From an uncultured Clostridia bacterium (lineage in GTDB: Bacteria > Bacillota > Clostridia > UMGS1883), in assembly GCA_947589005.1 (NCBI GenBank), contig CANPZO010000001.1, positions 62,001 to 126,000 on the forward strand: a stretch of DNA of 64,000 nt, given 5' to 3'. The notes under the pieces are model-generated. The model was not told the DNA's origin. It did no database searches and worked only from the letters and a program-made list of their open reading frames with translations. This document shows positions 1-8,720 of this stretch, piece after piece. Every line of letters starts with the position of its first letter. Position 1 is the first letter of the stretch. The position numbers and the translations under genes are program-made.

Positions 1-1213
1 TGTCTAATCCGCTGCTGTACGTTTCGACATACTCAAAAGCCTGATTTGTGGAAAGAGAGGGCTCCTCCATTACAAGGGTGCCGTCCCTTACCGCAAGGGC
101 CAGGCCGCTTTCGTTATTAACGAACTGATAACGGCCATCTCCCCTGGCCACCGTTCTCCAGACGGCGTTGCGGTCAGGGGCAGTCTTAAATTCGCCAACA
201 ACGTCTCCAAGCTCAAAGGGTGAAAGTCCAAGGCTCTCTCCGTCGGCGGATATTATTCCGTAGCTGGAATCGTGGCCGGAAACCATATGTATATTCACAA
301 GCTTGCCGTTGAGCTTGTCATAGTCGGTGATAACGGGGCTTTCACCGCCGGAGGCGGCGTCAGCGGTCACGGGCATCTCCCTGAGCTCGAAAATCTGGGT
401 GTCGTCGCCCACAAGGACGTTTTGGGCGATAACGCCGTCCGCGCGTTCGGTCAGGTACAGCGCGTCGTCATGAGCGCATTGCAGCAGATAGCCGCCGCCT
501 TCCTGAGCAACGGGGCGTATCCACTGGTTTGTGCCGTCCGTAATGCCGTAAATTATAAGGTTCAGCTCAGGGTCGCTGCGTCCGTTGGGTATATCGAAGG
601 AGCGCAGGGCCTTTTTGTTGGTCACCGCGTAACGGCCGTCGCCGCGGCTTACGAACCTCCACACCTGCTTATCGTCGGAGGGGTCGGCCTCGCCGAGGAC
701 TACGCGCACGCCGTCGCCCATATTGCCGTTTTCGAGGGTAAAGGCCCTGCCGCTGCTCTTTTGAACGATTTGATAATACAGACCGCTCATAAAGTCAAAG
801 CTTATCTCAACGGTATTGGTCTCCTCATTAAGCTCCGCGCCGCCGCCGAAGGCGGAAATGGCGCCGGCGGGTATATATATGTCCCCGTCAACGGTAATCA
901 CCTCATCCGCGAGGGAAACGGGTTTCCCGTTGACCCTCACTTCGTTGGCGCCGTCCTCAACGCCGACCATGGTCTCGCCTCTTGAGGCGGCGGCCGTTCC
1001 GCCATCCTCGGACAAGGTATAGCCCAGCAGACCGCACACGTCGCCAAGATACAGGTAGGCCGTACCGTCCTTAACTATCGGCGCTTTTGTCAGGACGGCG
1101 GCCTCGCCGTTGAGGGTGACAGCCGGGTCAGCCGCCATTGCCGTCAGGGACAGGCCCGTCATGGAAAGGACGAGCATTGCCGCCGTCAGGACAAATCCTA
1201 AAACTCTTTTCAT
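1..1213 (-). CDS. secreted copper-amine-oxidase-N / ricin-like lectin protein (partial)
   Basis: The gene starts at ATG 1213, 8 nt after GGGAG, and runs off the left edge, so its C-terminus is missing; about 404 codons are visible. The N-terminus is a signal peptide (MKR, then a hydrophobic stretch ending TAMAA). It is followed by a copper-amine-oxidase N-terminal-like unit (about residues 30-135, with VTLNG and a second VNGKPV strand), a domain common in clostridial wall and surface proteins. From about residue 140 there are ricin-type beta-trefoil repeats (QVWRF, NQWIR and similar Q-W motifs), with a second trefoil starting near residue 290. The expected role is binding to carbohydrate or cell wall outside the membrane; no catalytic domain is visible in the part seen. 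A paralogue lies at 19218-20498. Family assignment is by motif reading; the function is inferred. Confidence 0.8.
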   Translation of the reverse strand, partial: MKRVLGFVLTAAMLVLSMTGLSLTAMAADPAVTLNGEAAVLTKAPIVKDGTAYLYLGDVCGLLGYTLSEDGGTAAASRGETMVGVEDGANEVRVNGKPVSLADEVITVDGDIYIPAGAISAFGGGAELNEETNTVEISFDFMSGLYYQIVQKSSGRAFTLENGNMGDGVRVVLGEADPSDDKQVWRFVSRGDGRYAVTNKKALRSFDIPNGRSDPELNLIIYGITDGTNQWIRPVAQEGGGYLLQCAHDDALYLTERADGVIAQNVLVGDDTQIFELREMPVTADAASGGESPVITDYDKLNGKLVNIHMVSGHDSSYGIISADGESLGLSPFELGDVVGEFKTAPDRNAVWRTVARGDGRYQFVNNESGLALAVRDGTLVMEEPSLSTNQAFEYVETYSSGLD

Positions 1214-1262
1214 TTTCACATCTCCCATTCAATTTTCTTCCGGGTAAAACCCTATTATATAA

Positions 1263-1291
1263 ATTATACTACATTTATTTAAATGTGGCAA
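1263..1291 (-). promoter_or_regulatory. sigma-A-like promoter for the copper-amine-oxidase/ricin gene
   Basis: Reads TTGCCA, a 17 bp spacer and TATAAT on the minus strand. The -10 box lies about 50 nt upstream of the start codon at 1213. Confidence 0.65.
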
Positions 1292-1380
1292 TAGTTTTTT
1301 TGTGAATTTTTTAAAAAGCATACAGAACAGACGCTTGAAAATTTTTTTATGTTGCCGAAAATAATAATGCGCGATAGAGG

Positions 1381-1953
1381 TCACGATATCGCCTCGCCGC
1401 CATGCAGTATCATATTTTCCACGATGGCGGCCATACGCGCGGGAGTTTCCTTCATTCCGCCCACAAGCCAGGCATGACAGACCCCTATACAGCCGGAAAC
1501 GATATAGTTGTAGAAATACTCGAAATCGTCGGCGCTTTTGATATTGAACATAGTTCGGGCGTCGGCAAGACATTTTTCCCGTACTATGTTTTTCAGCTTG
1601 TCCATAAAAGCCGCGTCTCCGTTTTTGCCGGTCATGACGCGGGCGAACTCGGCATTTTCCGCCAACAGGCTGAAAAGCTCGGTCAAAAGCGGGAAAAGCT
1701 CGTCCGTGCTTTCACTGTGAGCATGACTGTCCACAATTCGGTTGAACTTTTCTATTATCTCGTCCTGAAGCTGACGCGCCATGTCATAAATATCCCGATA
1801 ATGAAGATAAAATGTGCCCCGGTTTATATCGGCAAGCTCGGCTATCTCCCTTACGCTTATGGCGCTTAGAGGCTTTTGCATCAAAAGCCGGGCCAAGGCG
1901 TCCGTCATGAGCTTTTTTGTTTTGCGCACCCTGCGGTCCTCTTTTTCGGCCAT
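1381..1953 (-). CDS. TetR/AcrR family transcriptional repressor
   Basis: 190-residue TetR-type regulator. The N-terminal helix-turn-helix (about residues 10-55, with ISVREIAELADINRGTFY and the following LHYRD) is the classic TetR DNA-binding domain. The C-terminal half is a helical ligand/dimerization domain that I cannot assign to a ligand. I chose ATG 1953 because AGGAGG sits 7 nt upstream; an ATG seven codons earlier overlaps that ribosome-binding site. The gene is divergent from the giant MMPL-GLUG gene. The 150 bp between them carries overlapping promoters and a near-perfect 14 bp inverted repeat, so this protein probably represses itself and the transporter. TetR/MMPL pairs are a common arrangement; the specific target here is inference. 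Confidence 0.9.
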   Translation of the reverse strand: MAEKEDRRVRKTKKLMTDALARLLMQKPLSAISVREIAELADINRGTFYLHYRDIYDMARQLQDEIIEKFNRIVDSHAHSESTDELFPLLTELFSLLAENAEFARVMTGKNGDAAFMDKLKNIVREKCLADARTMFNIKSADDFEYFYNYIVSGCIGVCHAWLVGGMKETPARMAAIVENMILHGGEAIS

Positions 1954-1986
1954 AATTTCCCTCCTGCTCAACATTTATCCTTTGCG

Positions 1987-2076
1987 GTGTTGATTATACG
2001 TCAAAATTAAAAAATCTGCATATTGCAAACCTTTACCATCGTATATATAATATAATTATAATCGTTTAATCAACAC
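1987..2076. promoter_or_regulatory. paired inverted-repeat sites (likely TetR operator)
   Basis: GTGTTGATTATACG at 1987-2000 and CGTTTAATCAACAC at 2063-2076 are reverse complements except for one position (the outer 10 bp are identical). The right arm lies in the spacer of the tetR promoter and just downstream of the mmpL -10 box. The left arm is upstream of the mmpL -35 box and inside the tetR leader. This is the position expected of a repressor site controlling both genes. Confidence 0.55.
2023..2051 (+). promoter_or_regulatory. sigma-A-like promoter for the MMPL-GLUG gene
   Basis: TTGCAA, 17 bp, TATAAT. The predicted transcription start is near 2058, about 45 nt before ATG 2104. It overlaps the divergent tetR promoter. 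Confidence 0.7.
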
Positions 2077-2083
2077 TTGTCAA
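2055..2083 (-). promoter_or_regulatory. consensus sigma-A promoter for the tetR gene
   Basis: Exact consensus TTGACA, 17 bp, TATAAT on the minus strand. The inverted-repeat arm 2063-2076 occupies most of the spacer, so a bound repressor would block the polymerase. Confidence 0.75.
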
Positions 2084-2103
2084 TATTTTTTGGGGGATTT
2101 TTC

Positions 2104-5100
2104 ATGAACAAACCTCTTGAAAAGGTGGCCGCGTTCATAGTTGACCGACGCAAGGGCTTTTATCTTATATACATACTTCTGACGATATTCAGCCTGTTTT
2201 CCACGGGCTGGGTCAAGGTGGACAACAACCTGACCGACTATTTGGACGAGGCTTCGGAGACCCGCCGCGGCCTGACCATGATGGACGAGGAATTCACCAC
2301 CTACGCCACGGCGGAGGTCATGGTGGACAACATCGCCTATTCCGACGCCGAAAAAATCAAAGATGAGCTGGAAAAAATCGAAGGCGTCAAGGAAATTGCC
2401 TTCGACGATACCAAGGCTCATTACAACGACGCGGCGGCGCTGTTTTCGGTGACCTTTGACGGCGAGGCCGACAACCCAATCTGTGAGACCGCCCTTGACA
2501 GTATCGAAAAGCGGCTTAAGGGCCGCGACCTTTACGTGTCTGCGGAGCTCGGCAACACAAAGGCCGATACCACCGCCGCGGAAATGCGGCTCGTCATGGT
2601 CATTGCCTGCGTCATAATACTTTCCGTGCTGACCCTGACCTCCCGCACCTATATGGAGATACCGGTGCTGGTAATCACCTTCGGTATGTCGGCCCTGCTG
2701 AACAAGGGAACAAACTTCATGTTCGGCACAATATCATTTATTTCCAACTCCATATCCGTGGTTTTACAGCTGGCGTTGGCCATAGATTACGCCATTATCC
2801 TCTGCCACCGCTACACCGAGGAAAGGGCGAGTCTCGAGCCAAGAGACGCCGTCGTTCAGGCCCTGTGCAAGGCCATACCCGAAATATCCGGCAGCTGTCT
2901 TACCACTCTTTCGGGCCTTGGCGCAATGAGCTTCATGCACTTCCGTTTGGGCTTCGACATGAGCATGGTAATGATAAAGGCCATAATCATAAGCATCATT
3001 ACCGTATTTACATTGATGCCGGGACTGCTGCTCTCCTTCAGCCCTCTTATCGACAAAACTCACCACCGCAGCTTTGTGCCCAAAATAACGGCCTGGAACG
3101 AGCTGGTCGTAAAGCTGCGCCATATTGCGCCCGTATTTTTTGCGGCCTTGATAGTTGTGTGCTTTTTCCTGTCCAAGTCCTGCCCTTATGTGTACAGCTA
3201 CACGGAGCTTTCCACCATAGCAAAAAACGACGCTCAGATAGCGCAGGAAATGATAGACGGCACCTTCAGCTCCACAAATACGCTGGCGGTTATCATTCCT
3301 TCCGGCGATTACGAAAAGGAGCAGGCGCTGACGGAGGAGCTGAAATCCTTTGACGAGGTTGACAGTGTTACCGCGCTGGCGTCGGTGGAGGCAAAGGACG
3401 GCTACAGCGTGGGCGACAAGCTGAGTCCGAGAGAATTTGCGGAGCTTACCGACATCGACGTGGAGCTTGTCAGGCTGGTTTACACGGCCTATGCCTCAAA
3501 GGAGGAAAACTACGGACGGATAGTAGGAGGCATCGACGACTATCGCATCGCCCTTGTAGATTTGTTCGATTTTGTCTATGACATGACCGAGGAGGGCTAT
3601 GTTGATTTGGACGAGGATACAGCCGGCACTCTGGCCGAGCTTGATGAGAAGCTCAGCGACGGCAAGCTCCAGCTGGAGGGCGACGACCACAGCCGCCTCG
3701 TGCTTAATTTGAACCTGCCCGAGGAAAGCGCCGAGACCTTCGAATTTCTGGGGACGGTCAGAACAACGGCGGAAAAGTACTACGACGACGTCACGCTGGC
3801 CGGCAACTCCACCAACGACTATGATTTGTCCTCCACCTTCGGCCACGACAACACCCTCATCAGCATACTGTCGATTTTGTTCGTCATGCTGGTGCTGTTC
3901 TTCACCTTCCAGTCGGCGGGCATACCCATAATACTGATTTTGGTGATACAGGGGAGCATATGGATAAACTTTTCCTTCCCCACCCTAATGGATAAGCCCC
4001 TATTCTTCATGAGCTATTTAATCGTCAGCTCCATACAGATGGGCGCGAACATAGACTATGCCATCGTCATAACCAACCGTTACACCGAGCTGCGGCATGA
4101 AATGTCCAAGCTGGATGCCATAAAGCAGTCGCTGGATATGGCTTTTCCCACGGTGTTCACCTCCGGCTCCATACTGGCGGCGGCGGGGGCGGCCATCGGA
4201 CTGCTGTCCTCCGAGCCGGCAATTTCCTCCATCGGCGTCTGCCTCAGCCGCGGAACGCTCATATCCATAGTTCTGGTAATGGGATTGCTGCCTCAGCTGC
4301 TTGTACTCGGGGATTTCTTCATAGACAAGACCTCCTTCTCCATCAAAAATATGCGCCGGGCCGGAGCGGGCGCCATGGCCGCGGTCATGGCCGTGGGCCT
4401 TGTACCCACTGTCAGGGCCGAGGACGGCACCGTTACGCTGTCCAGCCGCGAGGAGCTAATCGCTTTTGCCAAGGACTGCACTCTTGACACCTGGTCAATC
4501 GGCAAAACCGTCGAGCTGACGGCGGACATCGACATGGAGGACGTGACTCTCTCCCCCATACCCACCTTCGGCGGCACCTTCAACGGCAACGGGCATAAAA
4601 TCACCAACCTTTCGATAACCAAAAACGGCTCCTCCCTCGGTCTGTTCCGCTACATACAGGAAGGCGGCGGCGTGTACGGCCTGAACGTCAGCGGCAAGGT
4701 GACGCCCGGAGGGAGCAAAAACCACGTCGGCGGCATTGCCGGAGAAAACGCCGGCACGATACAAAACTGCACCTTCACCGGCATCGTGGAAGGCGAAAAC
4801 AATGTCGGCGGCATTGCCGGTAAAAACTCGGGACAGATAATTTCCTGCACCGTGAGCGGCAGCGTTGAGGGTCAGAACTCCACCGGCGGCATCGCCGGCA
4901 AAAACACGGGCTATATTTCCGGCTGCGAGAATAAGGCGGCGGTGAACACCTCTCCAAAGGATAAAAAGCGCAGTCTTTACGACATAGACACCGACGCCGG
5001 GGCCGTGGTGGAAAACATACTTTCAAGCCGAGAGGAAAACGAGGAGGAAAGCGTCCTGGGCCACACGGACTCCGGCGGCGTCACGGGGTACAACACGGGC

Positions 5101-7842
5101 ATAATTCAGGGCTGCACCAACTCGGCGAGCATAGGCTATCAGCATATAGGCTATAATGTCGGCGGCATTGCCGGCCGCCAGTCCGGATATATTCTCGGCT
5201 GCGTGAACAACGGCACCGTCCGTGGGCGCAAGGACGTCGGCGGCATCACCGGGCAGGCCGAGCCCTACATAACCCTGACCATATCGGAAACCACACTGGG
5301 CGAGGTCAAAAAAGAACTGGAAAATCTTGATAACATGATAAACGGTATGATATCCGACGCCAAGGACCTCAGCGGCGAGGCCGGCGCGTATCTTGACAGG
5401 ATAAGAGGCTACGCCGACAGCGCAAAAAGCGGCGCGGAGACCCTGGCCGACAGCGCCCATGATTTCGTAAATGACAACGTCGCCGAAATAAACGCTCTGT
5501 CGGCCTCGCTAAACGATACCGTCGGCAGGCTTGCGGATACTGCCGGCGAATTGGACAACGGCACGGAGCATATCGACAACGCCATGAATTATTTCTCCGA
5601 CGCCCTTGACGCGGTGGAGCTTAGTCTGCCTGATTTGAGCGACGAGCTGAGCGAGCTGAAAAGCGCCGATTTTACGGCTATCAGGGAGACGCTTGATGAA
5701 ATAAGTAAAGCGGAGGACGGCCTGAGCGCCGCCCGTTCCAGGGCAAGAAGTGCTCTTAGGGCCCTTGACAACGGCATAAGCGCAAAAAGCGAGGCCGACG
5801 AAAGGGCGGCGCTTACGGCGCTCGCCGCCGCGATAAGGGACGCCGCCGCCTCAAGAGAAGCCATGAAAGCCTCTCTTGAGATAATTGAAAGCATTATCAG
5901 CGGCCGGCCCGGGAGCTTTGACGACGTGCTTACAAACGGCGAGGCGATAGCCGAGCAGCTCAGGATGATAATTGACGGGCTTAAAAAAGGCGCCGCAGAC
6001 CTGCGGACGATATCGGACAGTATCGACGAACTGATTTTGAACACCGAGCTAAACTACGACTCCTTCCGCAAGGCCGCAAGACAGGCCGGAGAAGCGGTGG
6101 ACGATTTTGACGACGGCCTGGCGCAGATAAAAAACGGTCTTTCCGATTTGAGCGGCGTCCTTGACCGCGGAGAAGCCGGCCAAATACTGGACTCGGCGGA
6201 AAGCGCGGGAGAAAAAATAGACGATTTTGCCGACGAGGCGGAAGCCCAGCTGGCCGAGGCAAAAGAACTCATTGGCTCCGGTTTTAAGTCCTTGTCCTAC
6301 GCGGCGGAGGACATCGGCGGCGTTATGGACAGCGCCTCGGGCATTGTTTCGGACTTCGCCTCCGAGAACGACCCCAGGTTCGTCACTCCCGGCGAGGACT
6401 TCCGTGCGGCGGGCGACACTCTGTTTGACAGCTTCAGCGGGATATCGGAGGAGCTGTCCAATCTGCGCTCCGCCGTTTCCGATAAGGAAGGACTGGACAG
6501 TCTGAGCCAAATAAACGACCAGTTGGACCTCATCGCGGAGCTGGCCGCGGGAGAGCTCGACAACCTCGAAAACGACCGGAATGACGAGATATTTGTGGAC
6601 GCCTCCGACGAGAACATCGAAAGCTCCCGCCAGGGCAAGGTTGGCGGCTGCACCAACTCCGGCGCGGTGGAGGGTGACCGCAACGTGGGCGGAATTGCCG
6701 GCGCAATGGCGGTGGAATATGCCCGTGACCCGGAGGACGAAATAGAAAAGCCCGACGCGCTGAACTTCACCTACACCACCAAGGCAATTCTGGCTAACTG
6801 CGTGAACGACGGTGCGGTAACCGGAAAGAAGAACTGCGTGGGCGGAATTGTCGGGCTGGCCGACATAGGCACGGTGTACGAGTGCGAGAGCTACGGCCCG
6901 GCCAAAAGCACCTCAGGCAGCTACGTGGGCGGCATCACCGGACAGACCTCGGCCGGCCTCCGCCGCTGCTATTCCAAGGCGGCGGTCACCGGCAAAAAAT
7001 ATACCGGCGGCATCGCCGGCAAGGGCGAAAAACTGTCCGGGTGCATATCCCTTTCGGTTGTGGAGGGAGATGAATTTTCCGGCGCGGTGCTGGGCGGCTG
7101 CGGAGACAGGTCCGCCGTCACCGGCAACTATTTCATTGACCGCGGACTGGGCGGCATCGACGGCATAAGCTATTCCGGCATTGCCGAGCCCGCGGATTAC
7201 GGTTCCATCGCAAATACCGCCGGCGTTCCGGAGCGGCTGGTGAGCTTTTCCGTGACCTTTATCGCCGACGGAAAGGTAACCGACACTCAGGACATCATGT
7301 ACGGCAGCGACGTGGGACGCATAATATATCCGGCCGTGCCGGAAAAGCAGGGCTTCTTCGGCCGCTGGCCGGAGATAGAGGACAAAACCGTCACCTCCGA
7401 CATTGAGCTTGTATGCCGTTACACGCCGTATATTACCGTGATATCCAGCTCGGAAAAAAGCGGCGAACTGCCGCTGGCGCTGGCCGAGGGCAGCTTTACG
7501 GATGAGGCGGAGCTTCACGCACGCAAAAACGGCGGCGCCTATGACATCGAGCTCACCGGCGCCGATTTAAGCGATAACGGCTCGGTGACCCTCCGCCTCC
7601 TTGCTCCCGGCGGCAAGGGCGGCAAGACGGCCGCCGTAAGCATAAAAACCGGCGGAGGCTGGCGGCGCGTCCCCTCAAGTATGCGCGGCCAATACGCCGT
7701 ATTTGACATCACCGGCCCGACCGCCACGGTCCGCGTCACCTACGAACGCTCCGGCATACTTCTGCCCATGATAATACTGGCGGCGCTGATGCTCGCGGCG
7801 GCGGTCATCGCGGTTATCCGAAGGAGAAAGAAAAAGAAATAG
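2104..7842 (+). CDS. MMPL/RND-family permease fused to GLUG-repeat and coiled-coil extracellular region
   Basis: A single 1912-residue frame. Start ATG 2104 follows GGGGGA by 6 nt. Residues 1-745 are a complete MMPL-type RND permease: TM1 near 18-36, two halves, each with the MMPL signature (LAIDYAIILCHRYTEE near 224 and GANIDYAIVITNRYTE near 648) and extracytoplasmic loops. Near residue 750 there is a signal-peptide-like stretch (MRRAGAGAM, hydrophobic, ending TVRAED). After it come GLUG motifs (GGIAG/GGITG repeats, about 876-1056), a long helical coiled-coil region (about 1060-1500), a second GLUG block (about 1513-1670), an InlB-B-like unit (about 1713-1773) and a C-terminal membrane anchor ending RRRKKKK. 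The first part should sit in the membrane and export a hydrophobic or envelope substrate; the rest should be outside. It is probably controlled by the divergent TetR. Permease assignment is firm; the role of the fusion is inferred. Confidence 0.9.
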   Translation: MNKPLEKVAAFIVDRRKGFYLIYILLTIFSLFSTGWVKVDNNLTDYLDEASETRRGLTMMDEEFTTYATAEVMVDNIAYSDAEKIKDELEKIEGVKEIAFDDTKAHYNDAAALFSVTFDGEADNPICETALDSIEKRLKGRDLYVSAELGNTKADTTAAEMRLVMVIACVIILSVLTLTSRTYMEIPVLVITFGMSALLNKGTNFMFGTISFISNSISVVLQLALAIDYAIILCHRYTEERASLEPRDAVVQALCKAIPEISGSCLTTLSGLGAMSFMHFRLGFDMSMVMIKAIIISIITVFTLMPGLLLSFSPLIDKTHHRSFVPKITAWNELVVKLRHIAPVFFAALIVVCFFLSKSCPYVYSYTELSTIAKNDAQIAQEMIDGTFSSTNTLAVIIPSGDYEKEQALTEELKSFDEVDSVTALASVEAKDGYSVGDKLSPREFAELTDIDVELVRLVYTAYASKEENYGRIVGGIDDYRIALVDLFDFVYDMTEEGYVDLDEDTAGTLAELDEKLSDGKLQLEGDDHSRLVLNLNLPEESAETFEFLGTVRTTAEKYYDDVTLAGNSTNDYDLSSTFGHDNTLISILSILFVMLVLFFTFQSAGIPIILILVIQGSIWINFSFPTLMDKPLFFMSYLIVSSIQMGANIDYAIVITNRYTELRHEMSKLDAIKQSLDMAFPTVFTSGSILAAAGAAIGLLSSEPAISSIGVCLSRGTLISIVLVMGLLPQLLVLGDFFIDKTSFSIKNMRRAGAGAMAAVMAVGLVPTVRAEDGTVTLSSREELIAFAKDCTLDTWSIGKTVELTADIDMEDVTLSPIPTFGGTFNGNGHKITNLSITKNGSSLGLFRYIQEGGGVYGLNVSGKVTPGGSKNHVGGIAGENAGTIQNCTFTGIVEGENNVGGIAGKNSGQIISCTVSGSVEGQNSTGGIAGKNTGYISGCENKAAVNTSPKDKKRSLYDIDTDAGAVVENILSSREENEEESVLGHTDSGGVTGYNTGIIQGCTNSASIGYQHIGYNVGGIAGRQSGYILGCVNNGTVRGRKDVGGITGQAEPYITLTISETTLGEVKKELENLDNMINGMISDAKDLSGEAGAYLDRIRGYADSAKSGAETLADSAHDFVNDNVAEINALSASLNDTVGRLADTAGELDNGTEHIDNAMNYFSDALDAVELSLPDLSDELSELKSADFTAIRETLDEISKAEDGLSAARSRARSALRALDNGISAKSEADERAALTALAAAIRDAAASREAMKASLEIIESIISGRPGSFDDVLTNGEAIAEQLRMIIDGLKKGAADLRTISDSIDELILNTELNYDSFRKAARQAGEAVDDFDDGLAQIKNGLSDLSGVLDRGEAGQILDSAESAGEKIDDFADEAEAQLAEAKELIGSGFKSLSYAAEDIGGVMDSASGIVSDFASENDPRFVTPGEDFRAAGDTLFDSFSGISEELSNLRSAVSDKEGLDSLSQINDQLDLIAELAAGELDNLENDRNDEIFVDASDENIESSRQGKVGGCTNSGAVEGDRNVGGIAGAMAVEYARDPEDEIEKPDALNFTYTTKAILANCVNDGAVTGKKNCVGGIVGLADIGTVYECESYGPAKSTSGSYVGGITGQTSAGLRRCYSKAAVTGKKYTGGIAGKGEKLSGCISLSVVEGDEFSGAVLGGCGDRSAVTGNYFIDRGLGGIDGISYSGIAEPADYGSIANTAGVPERLVSFSVTFIADGKVTDTQDIMYGSDVGRIIYPAVPEKQGFFGRWPEIEDKTVTSDIELVCRYTPYITVISSSEKSGELPLALAEGSFTDEAELHARKNGGAYDIELTGADLSDNGSVTLRLLAPGGKGGKTAAVSIKTGGGWRRVPSSMRGQYAVFDITGPTATVRVTYERSGILLPMIILAALMLAAAVIAVIRRRKKKK

Positions 7843-7877
7843 GGCCCGCGGACGCTCATTTGCCGCGTCCGTGGGCC
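7843..7877. terminator. hairpin between convergent genes
   Basis: A 12 bp stem with one G-T pair (7843-7854 with 7866-7877) directly after the MMPL-GLUG stop. The right arm lies within the last codons of the convergent TauE gene. There is no clear T tract, so termination is uncertain. Confidence 0.35.
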
Positions 7878-8242
7878 GATGGGCCGTCCTTGCGTCGGAG
7901 GCCGAGATAAATTTCCCTTATACCGAACACTCCGATAAAGACCCCGAAAGCCCGTCGGAGCCAAGCGTCGCTGACCGCCGAGGCCAGCCACGCTCCGGCC
8001 AAGGCGAACAATAGGCCGGCCGCAGCCATTTTCAGGGCGGGCCGAAGAGCGATGTTCTTGTCCCTTAGATGCACCGCCAGGGCCGCCGCGGACGTGGGAA
8101 TAAAATAAAACAGATTTACGGTCTGGGCGGCGTGCTGGCCCGCGCCGCAAAAAATGGTCAACGCCGGTATAAGTATCATTCCTCCGCCTATCCCCATGCC
8201 GCTGAGTATGCCCGAGAGGAAGCCCGCGACAGCTACGAACAT
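7856..8242 (-). CDS. half-size TauE/SafE family permease subunit (second of a pair)
   Basis: 128 residues, about half the usual 250-260 of TauE/SafE proteins, with about four hydrophobic segments. The glycine-rich first segment (GILSGMGIGGGMILIPAL) is the family signature. TauE/SafE proteins are thought to export sulfite, sulfonates or other small organic anions. The gene lies 61 nt downstream of another half-size member (8304-8645) on the same strand, so the two probably assemble into one two-subunit permease equivalent to the internally duplicated full-length protein. The start at 8242 follows GGAAAGG by about 10 nt. The substrate cannot be told from sequence. Confidence 0.8.
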   Translation of the reverse strand: MFVAVAGFLSGILSGMGIGGGMILIPALTIFCGAGQHAAQTVNLFYFIPTSAAALAVHLRDKNIALRPALKMAAAGLLFALAGAWLASAVSDAWLRRAFGVFIGVFGIREIYLGLRRKDGPSAHGRGK

Positions 8243-8303
8243 TGTGACACAACCTTTCCGTATTAAGTAGTCATTTTCCCGTATACGCCGTAAACCGACC
8301 GTA

Positions 8304-8645
8304 TTAGTGTAACATCATTTTAAATCCCGCGATTACCATGACGGCGCCGAAGCATATTTTTATATATTTCTTCGGCAGCCGTTCCAGCAGCTTGGCTCCC
8401 ACGGCGGCGCCCAGCGTACCGCCCACCGAGGCTTTGAGCACCAGCGGCCAGTCGATGTAGCCCTTAAAGCCGTAAACCGCCAGCGACGCCAAAGACAGAG
8501 GCAGTATAACCGCGATTGCCGTGGCGTGGGCCTTTTTAGTTTCCAGCTTCAGGAACTTTTCCAATATCAGCACCGCGGCTATGCCTCCGCCCGAGGCGAA
8601 AAAACCGTTGATAACGCCAATTAACGCGCCGTACAGAAGAGTCAT
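8304..8645 (-). CDS. half-size TauE/SafE family permease subunit (first of a pair)
   Basis: 113 residues, one four-helix TauE/SafE repeat with GALIGVINGFFASGGGIAAV at the N-terminus and a short positively charged loop (LPKKYIK) before the last helix. I chose ATG 8645 (AAAGG about 10 nt upstream) over upstream in-frame ATGs at 8690 and 8666, because 8690 lies inside the terminator of the preceding gene and 8666 has no ribosome-binding site. Together with 7856-8242 it makes up one full-length family equivalent. Small-anion export is inferred from the family. Confidence 0.8.
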   Translation of the reverse strand: MTLLYGALIGVINGFFASGGGIAAVLILEKFLKLETKKAHATAIAVILPLSLASLAVYGFKGYIDWPLVLKASVGGTLGAAVGAKLLERLPKKYIKICFGAVMVIAGFKMMLH

Positions 8646-8674
8646 AAACACCAGCCTTTCAACCATAGCACAGT

Positions 8675-8700
8675 AAAAAAACTCCCTCAAGGGGAGTTTT
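8675..8700 (-). terminator. rho-independent terminator of the Na/phosphate cotransporter gene
   Basis: On the minus strand AAAACTCCC, a 5 nt loop, GGGAGTTTT and a run of seven T, about 20 nt after the stop at 8721. Confidence 0.8.
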
Positions 8701-8720
8701 TCCTTTTATGGCCGATTTAT

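Noticed and set aside
272-985. 237-codon open frame on the plus strand
   Set aside because: It lies antisense inside the signal-peptide-bearing copper-amine-oxidase/ricin gene, which has a ribosome-binding site, promoter and recognisable domains; the frame is a by-product of GC-rich codon use.
4351-7842. A separate gene for the GLUG part, starting at the internal ATG 4351
   Set aside because: No ribosome-binding site precedes this ATG and there is no stop codon between it and the permease part, so I kept one fused gene and reported the junction as a finding.
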